A DNA stretch of 9,502 nt, taken from the NCBI GenBank assembly GCA_937910255.1, contig CALEOQ010000430.1, forward strand, positions 1 through 9,502, read 5' to 3'. Shown piece after piece: positions 7,265 to 9,502 of this stretch. The stretch comes from an uncultured Caulobacteraceae bacterium (GTDB lineage: Bacteria; Pseudomonadota; Alphaproteobacteria; Caulobacterales; Caulobacteraceae). Each line of letters begins with the position of its first letter. Positions within the stretch are counted from its first letter, which is position 1. The translations under genes and the position numbers were made by a program. The notes under the pieces were generated by a model. It saw only the letters and a list, made by a program, of their open reading frames with translations, searched no databases and was not told the DNA's origin.

Positions 7265-7282
7265 TAAGCCCTAAATGGACAC
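7257..7282. repeat. Inverted repeat across the tnpA start
   Basis: GTGTCCA (7257-7263) and TGGACAC (7276-7282) are a perfect 7-bp inverted repeat with a 12-base spacer. It covers the GTG start of tnpA and the bases just upstream. It could be a binding site for TnpA, giving self-limitation, or an mRNA hairpin that hides the start. Either role is inferred from position only. Confidence 0.5.
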
Positions 7283-7331
7283 CATGCCGCCCACGCCCGG
7301 AACTTAGACTTCAGCCCCCGCCCTCAACAGG

Positions 7332-7352
7332 CGGTCATCAGCGGACGCGTAC
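7332..7352 (-). repeat. IS66 right terminal inverted repeat
   Basis: The reverse complement begins GTACGCGTCCGCTGATGACC and matches the left repeat at 17 of 21 positions. It sits about 70-90 bases upstream of the tnpA start. Five further bases just outside the two ends also resemble each other in inverted orientation (TACxCC), which is probably chance. It encodes the last residues V-R-V-R and the stop of the truncated ORF entering from the right. Confidence 0.88.
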
Positions 7353-7445
7353 GGCGTAGTTGTCCATGTTCACAAAGGTCTTGCCGTCGTGATAAATCGG
7401 CAGCGAGTTCGGCGGAAGCTCGGGGCTCGGGGGTGCGGAGCGCAT
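7338..7445 (-). pseudogene. Small ORF at the end of the accessory operon, 3' end replaced by IS66
   Basis: The ATG at 7445 overlaps the stop of the preceding gene as TGATG. It is preceded by GAGGA with seven bases between, so it is a real start. The product is only 35 residues: MRSAPPSPELPPNSLPIYHDG, then KTFVNMDNYA, and finally VRVR. Those last residues and the stop lie inside the right inverted repeat of the IS. Only 7353-7445 is original gene sequence; the missing 3' part is nowhere in this window. I do not recognise the family. The Pro-rich start followed by a short beta-like stretch (IYHDGKTFVNMDNYA) suggests an ordinary small domain that continued beyond the break. Confidence 0.6.
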
Positions 7446-7657
7446 CACACGATCCTCGAAAGGACCGCCCCGTCGCGCCAGAACTCAAACTGAGCGTCCA
7501 TGGCGAAACGGATAGCGATCCGATCTTCCTCTTGATCCTCGCCCCCAAAACCGTTCGCGTGGAACCACGCATCGAGGGTCATGACCTTGGGTGCGAAACC
7601 GATCCGCTCCACCGTGATGTTGATTGCATCGTCGGGAAGTCCACGTCGGAGGGCCAT
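7445..7657 (-). CDS. Small acidic hypothetical protein (70 aa)
   Basis: The ATG at 7657 overlaps the preceding stop as TGATG and has AGGAG eight bases upstream, inside the preceding gene. A GTG one codon earlier is possible but worse placed. The product begins MALRRGLPDDAINITVERIG and has an acidic centre (GFGGEDQEEDRIAIRFAMD) before an aromatic end (AQFEFWRDGAVLSRIV). There is no signal peptide, membrane segment or cysteine motif. I recognise no family. Size, charge and tight coupling fit an accessory gene of a phage, plasmid or genomic island. It is translated from the same mRNA as its four upstream neighbours. Confidence 0.72.
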   Translation of the reverse strand: MALRRGLPDDAINITVERIGFAPKVMTLDAWFHANGFGGEDQEEDRIAIRFAMDAQFEFWRDGAVLSRIV

Positions 7658-7893
7658 CACGCCAACTCCTGACAGGCATCGACCACGTCACGGAAAAGCT
7701 CGTGTTTGTCGTCGCCCCGGATGGTGATGATGTCGTTCTCACCAACGTGGCCGGGGTAGAATTCCACGGTGATGTGCGGGGCGAGCAAGAACTCCGTCGA
7801 GTAGTCGCGTTCGGTGCGAACCCAACCGTCGTCCAGTTCGACAAGCGCCGCATGGATTTCATCGGGGTCGCTGTCGGTGATGTCGAGGCTCAC
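7657..7893 (-). CDS. Small acidic hypothetical protein (78 aa)
   Basis: The start is a GTG at 7893, overlapping the previous stop as GTGA, with AAGG about nine to ten bases upstream. The product is strongly acidic: MSLDITDSDPDEIHAALVEL, then DDGWVRTERDYSTEFLL, HITVEFYPGHVGENDIITI and a terminal helix HELFRDVVDACQELA. The alternation of helix, several short beta strands and a final helix suggests a small alpha/beta fold of the kind seen in immunity-type or phage accessory proteins, but no family can be named. Its stop overlaps the start of the next gene. There is no signal peptide or membrane segment, so it is probably cytoplasmic. Confidence 0.72.
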   Translation of the reverse strand: MSLDITDSDPDEIHAALVELDDGWVRTERDYSTEFLLAPHITVEFYPGHVGENDIITIRGDDKHELFRDVVDACQELA

Positions 7894-8162
7894 AACATTT
7901 CACCTTCGTCTTCGCACCCGACAATTTCTTCGTATTCTTCCGACCCCTCGGGATGAAGTTCGATGCCGTCCAACTGCGGATTGTTCATGCACCCAACATA
8001 GGTGTCGCCGCCGTGCTCTTCCTCGCTGATGCCGAAGCACCCGCGCCCATCCGCGTGGATGATGCTGCTGTTCGTGGGGTCGTGGGCGAAGCCTTGATCC
8101 TTGGCGGCATCGAGGAACTCTTCGAGTGTCGTCCGCTCGGCGGTAATGTGGTTGTCAGCCAT
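7890..8162 (-). CDS. Very acidic hypothetical protein (90 aa)
   Basis: The ATG at 8162 has GAGG six bases upstream, a better site than the GTG at 8174 that would add four residues. The product starts MADNHITAERTTLEEFLDAA, then KDQGFAHDPTNSSIIHADG, and ends in a run of acidic residues (HPEGSEEYEEIVGCEDEGEML). Three cysteines each sit in a G-C context (RGCFG, VGCMN, VGCED), which could be fortuitous or a weak metal-binding pattern. It is unlike any family I recognise. High negative charge is common among small phage proteins, including DNA mimics, but nothing here proves such a role. The start lies eight bases past the stop of the HTH gene. Confidence 0.7.
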   Translation of the reverse strand: MADNHITAERTTLEEFLDAAKDQGFAHDPTNSSIIHADGRGCFGISEEEHGGDTYVGCMNNPQLDGIELHPEGSEEYEEIVGCEDEGEML

Positions 8163-8170
8163 CACGCACC

Positions 8171-8623
8171 TCACGAGTTGAAGACGTTTTTCAACGAACT
8201 CGCGATCAGGTCAGCGCGCTCGTTGTCATCATGCGAAGGCTCAGCGTCGTGTGCGATGAGCGCAGGCGCCTCGCTCCACGGCTCATCACGCATCTGGTGA
8301 CCCCACATGGGTTGCAGACGCTTGTCCGCCATGGCCTGTTTCTTATGGGTTCTGACGGTTCGCACCTTCCAAATAGTGGTTGGCGAAACACCGTGCCTGA
8401 AGGCCAGTTCGTTAAGAGTCGTAGAGGGGCCTGCGGCGCGGATCGCGCGCACTTCACGTTCCGACAGTCTTCGCGAGCGGCTTCTTGGAATTGAGACCTT
8501 GGCTTTCACCACAGGCTCGCCCGCCGAAGCCGACTCCATTTTCAGATCGACCGCATATTCGGCGACCAATCCGACGATGGTTCCGGCGATTTCGTCCTGC
8601 ACCGTGATGATGATCTTTTTCAT
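8171..8623 (-). CDS. Helix-turn-helix protein of unknown family (150 aa)
   Basis: The ATG at 8623 forms TGATG with the previous stop and has a strong GGAGG seven bases upstream. The product has three parts. Residues about 1-30 look like a short beta/alpha segment (KKIIITVQDEIAGTIVGLVAEYAVDLKM). Residues about 53-90 form a helix-turn-helix: LSEREVRAIRAAGPSTTLNE, then LAFRHGVSPTTIWKVRT. This is the pattern of phage and HNH-associated resolvase-like HTHs that begin 'LTxxEVxxIR'. The tail is acidic and hydrophilic (DEPWSEAPALIAHDAEPSHDDNERADL). It probably binds DNA and could regulate the operon or act in phage DNA metabolism. It has no recombinase or nuclease catalytic motif that I can see. Confidence 0.75.
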   Translation of the reverse strand: MKKIIITVQDEIAGTIVGLVAEYAVDLKMESASAGEPVVKAKVSIPRSRSRRLSEREVRAIRAAGPSTTLNELAFRHGVSPTTIWKVRTVRTHKKQAMADKRLQPMWGHQMRDEPWSEAPALIAHDAEPSHDDNERADLIASSLKNVFNS

Positions 8624-9009
8624 CACGCCACCTCCGTGTGACGACGCATCATCGTCGCTTTCCGAGCGCGCTTCCGTGCGGCCTTGTTGATCGCCGCCAG
8701 ACTCGACGCGGGCGTGTCGTCAATGATGTTGGAGCCAGTCCGGCGCTCGATTTCCGCCTTGATGAACTTGTCATCCTCCGCGCTCGGCGCGGGAAGCGCA
8801 GTCCAGCAAATCATCGGGTCACCGGACGGGTGCCCGTCATCAACCCATTGGGTGATGACCGCACTATCAAAGTTATTGGCGACCCGCTTGCCGATTTCAG
8901 GCGGGCATACATGCATGATGTGAAGCCACTTGCGGCCCGAAGGCAGAAAACCCATGTCGTCAATGTCGAACTGAACAATATGTCCAGCATAAGGAAGATA
9001 GAAGTGCAT
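8623..9009 (-). CDS. Hypothetical protein, first gene of the accessory operon (128 aa)
   Basis: The frame is open to an ATG at 9096, but that start has no ribosome site and lies inside a long inverted repeat. The ATG at 9009 has GGAG eight bases upstream and is preferred. The product starts MHFYLPYAGHIVQFDIDDMG, then FLPSGRKWLHIMHVCPPEIG; a middle section reads NNFDSAVITQWVDDGHPSGD. The C-terminal third is basic and helical (INKAARKRARKATMMRRHTEVA), which would suit nucleic-acid binding. I recognise no family. It is the promoter-proximal gene of the minus-strand operon, directly downstream of the palindromic control region. Confidence 0.7.
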   Translation of the reverse strand: MHFYLPYAGHIVQFDIDDMGFLPSGRKWLHIMHVCPPEIGKRVANNFDSAVITQWVDDGHPSGDPMICWTALPAPSAEDDKFIKAEIERRTGSNIIDDTPASSLAAINKAARKRARKATMMRRHTEVA

Positions 9010-9061
9010 ATGGCAATCTCCATCGCTGTTGCTTCGATGGAGCGGATTATTTTCGAGTGAT

Positions 9062-9075
9062 GTGGTTAATACCAC
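9062..9075. repeat. Short palindrome GTGGT-TAAT-ACCAC
   Basis: GTGGT (9062-9066) and ACCAC (9071-9075) are perfect inverted arms around TAAT. The site is about 55 bases upstream of the operon start codon at 9009, in the zone where a transcript would begin. It may be a small operator half or part of the larger structure, because GGTTAAT here is also repeated in inverted form at 9121-9127. Confidence 0.5.
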
Positions 9076-9127
9076 GAACGTTTCCGAACATTTCATTCTA
9101 CGTTTTGTTCGGAAATGATGATTAACC
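9064..9127. repeat. Outer inverted repeat GGTTAAT / ATTAACC enclosing the central palindrome
   Basis: GGTTAAT (9064-9070) and ATTAACC (9121-9127) are perfect 7-bp inverted arms. They flank the 10-bp inverted repeat at 9081-9115, making a nested but not exactly symmetric structure (10 bases between arms on the left, 5 on the right). This could be a pair of operators for one dimeric regulator or a larger fold. Confidence 0.45.
9081..9115. repeat. 10-bp perfect inverted repeat, candidate operator
   Basis: TTTCCGAACA (9081-9090) and TGTTCGGAAA (9106-9115) are a perfect 10-bp inverted repeat with a 15-base spacer. Twenty matched positions in such a short gap are unlikely by chance. No T-run follows either arm, so a terminator is unlikely. 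The spacer holds a possible minus-strand -10. The best reading is a binding site for a dimeric regulator of the accessory operon, possibly a product of one of the two HTH-type genes nearby. Confidence 0.65.
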
Positions 9128-9160
9128 GGGTGGAAAGTGCGCTACGGCCATGGTCGCTCC

Positions 9161-9375
9161 ATGGCCAAAATCCTCACGCCGAACCAAGTCGTGGATGCCT
9201 TCGCCAAGGCAGGCAAGACAACGACGCTCAACACCCTTCGTCGCTGGCGGCGGGCCAACACCGGCCCACCGTGGACAATGCACGGCGGGAAGCCTGTCTA
9301 TCGGTCGGACATGATTTTTCCGGGCGACCTTCCGGTGCGGGGCTATGTGGAGTTGTTCCCCGATCTGGCGGGCGG
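9161..9375 (+). CDS. Excisionase/MerR-like DNA-binding protein, cut at a chimeric junction
   Basis: An ATG at 9161 opens a plus-strand frame, divergent from the accessory operon. The first 70 or so residues are MAKILTPNQVVDAFAKAG, then TTLNTLRRWRRANTGPPW, HGGKPVYRSD and VRGYVELFPDL. The order 'helix, LRRWR, GPPW, small wing, KPVYRSD' is the layout of short winged-helix proteins of the excisionase (Xis) or AlpA/MerR type that choose DNA sites in phages and islands. The frame stays open to the window end, but from about 9376 its product becomes Ser/Arg/Pro-rich noise, because the DNA there is rplF in a different frame. The true C-terminus is therefore missing. A weak or absent ribosome site precedes the ATG. 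Confidence 0.6.
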
Positions 9376-9502
9376 GGCATCGACAAGCAGCTGGTCGGCG
9401 AGACCGCCGCCCGTATTCGCCGTATCCGTCCGCCGGAGCCCTACAAGGGCAAGGGTGTCCGCTACGCCGGCGAAAAGGTCCGGCGCAAGGAAGGCAAGAA
9501 GA
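9376..9502 (+). pseudogene. rplF: 3' part of rplF, ribosomal protein L6 (partial, displaced)
   Basis: From 9376 the frame reads GIDKQLVGETAARIRRIRPP, then EPYKGKGVRYAGEKVRRKEGKK, up to the window edge. This is the C-terminal end of ribosomal protein L6: the 'DKQ-VGxxAA-IR--RPPEPYKGKGxRYAxE-VxRKEGKK' block is diagnostic. Only about 42 of some 177 residues are present, and the stop is not reached. L6 belongs to the large ribosomal subunit, and its gene normally sits in the spc operon between rpsH and rplR. No L6 sequence lies to the left of 9370; a winged-helix gene in another frame abuts it directly. It is therefore either the edge of a chimeric join or a displaced fragment, such as an attachment-site remnant. 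Confidence 0.9.

Larger units (their letters stand above)
4817..7352 (-). mobile_element. Complete IS66-family insertion sequence
   Basis: This is a 2,536-bp element with the three-gene IS66 layout, tnpA-tnpB-tnpC, read on the minus strand. All three frames are full length, so it could be active. Its ends are defined by 21-bp inverted repeats (17 of 21 positions match), beginning GTACGCGTCCG; IS66 ends usually begin with GTA. The bases just outside are GGTACTCC on the left (4809-4816) and GGCGTAGT on the right (7353-7360). IS66 elements usually make 8-bp target duplications, and these do not match. The left flank is a truncated SRPBCC gene and the right flank a different, truncated accessory operon. 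The boundaries are therefore well supported, but the junctions do not look like one simple insertion. Confidence 0.93.
9010..9160. promoter_or_regulatory. Divergent control region between the accessory operon and a plus-strand DNA-binding gene
   Basis: About 150 bases separate the operon start at 9009 (minus) and an ATG at 9161 (plus). The middle is AT-rich compared with the flanks and carries three inverted repeats described separately. A minus-strand TAGAAT at 9100-9095 lies between the arms of the largest repeat and is a reasonable -10 element, although no good -35 is visible at 16-18 bases. A protein bound to the repeat would cover it. The arrangement is that of a repressor-controlled divergent promoter, as in phages and plasmids. 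This role is inferred from layout. Confidence 0.55.

Noticed and set aside
7353..7360. 8-bp IS66 target duplication
   Set aside because: GGCGTAGT on the right and GGTACTCC on the left share only the first two bases. Shifting the boundary by a few bases gives no match either.
7338..9009. Toxin-antitoxin or anti-phage defence operon
   Set aside because: No nuclease, kinase, ATPase, TIR, reverse transcriptase or known toxin motif was visible in these small proteins. Small size and overlap alone do not support such a claim.
9081..9115. Rho-independent terminator at the 10-bp inverted repeat
   Set aside because: The loop is 15 bases, the stem is not especially GC-rich and neither strand has a T-run after the second arm. 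An operator fits better.
1..9502. CRISPR array, tRNA or rRNA
   Set aside because: No regularly spaced direct repeats, tRNA-like fold or rRNA-like block was recognised by eye on either strand.

Overview
The main genes point to a GC-rich alphaproteobacterium, most likely of the Caulobacterales. The evidence is the FlgI sequence, a short alphaproteobacterial-type BamE lipoprotein, and a ribosomal protein L6 tail of alphaproteobacterial style. Genus cannot be read from the sequence, and the parts may not all come from one molecule.

Layout. 1-71: an Illumina P7/index/Read-2 adapter, so the contig starts with an artefact. 72-2033: a minus-strand chromosomal block, bamE then flgI, with about 177 unassigned bases between flgI and the adapter. 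2034-2595: a long divergent intergenic stretch with no convincing gene. 2596-4738: an OmpR-family response regulator and its membrane sensor kinase, overlapping and co-directional. 4731-4816: the first 28-29 codons of an SRPBCC-type gene, cut off by an insertion sequence. 4817-7352: a complete IS66-family element (tnpA, tnpB, tnpC on the minus strand) with imperfect 21-bp terminal inverted repeats. 7353-9009: a tight minus-strand operon of small, mostly acidic unknown proteins plus one helix-turn-helix protein. Its successive genes are joined by stop/start overlaps with Shine-Dalgarno sites inside the preceding gene, and its last gene is truncated by the IS. 9010-9160: a divergent control region with nested inverted repeats. 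9161-about 9375: the start of a small plus-strand DNA-binding-like gene. About 9376-9502: the 3' part of rplF in another frame.

The bamE/flgI and two-component blocks look like ordinary chromosome. The 7353-9375 block looks like phage, plasmid or island DNA: tiny unknown genes, compact organisation and a divergent regulator with palindromes. The two sides of the IS66 element do not belong together: the SRPBCC gene does not resume to its right, and the flanking 8-mers are not a target duplication. This fits an IS-mediated rearrangement or an assembly join at a multicopy IS. The abrupt fusion to rplF, normally deep in a ribosomal operon, is a second suspicious join. With the adapter at the left end, the window should be treated as a possible chimera until reads spanning 4817, 7352 and about 9375 are checked.

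No complete new defence or metabolic system is visible. The parts most worth following are the small accessory operon and its palindromic control region.
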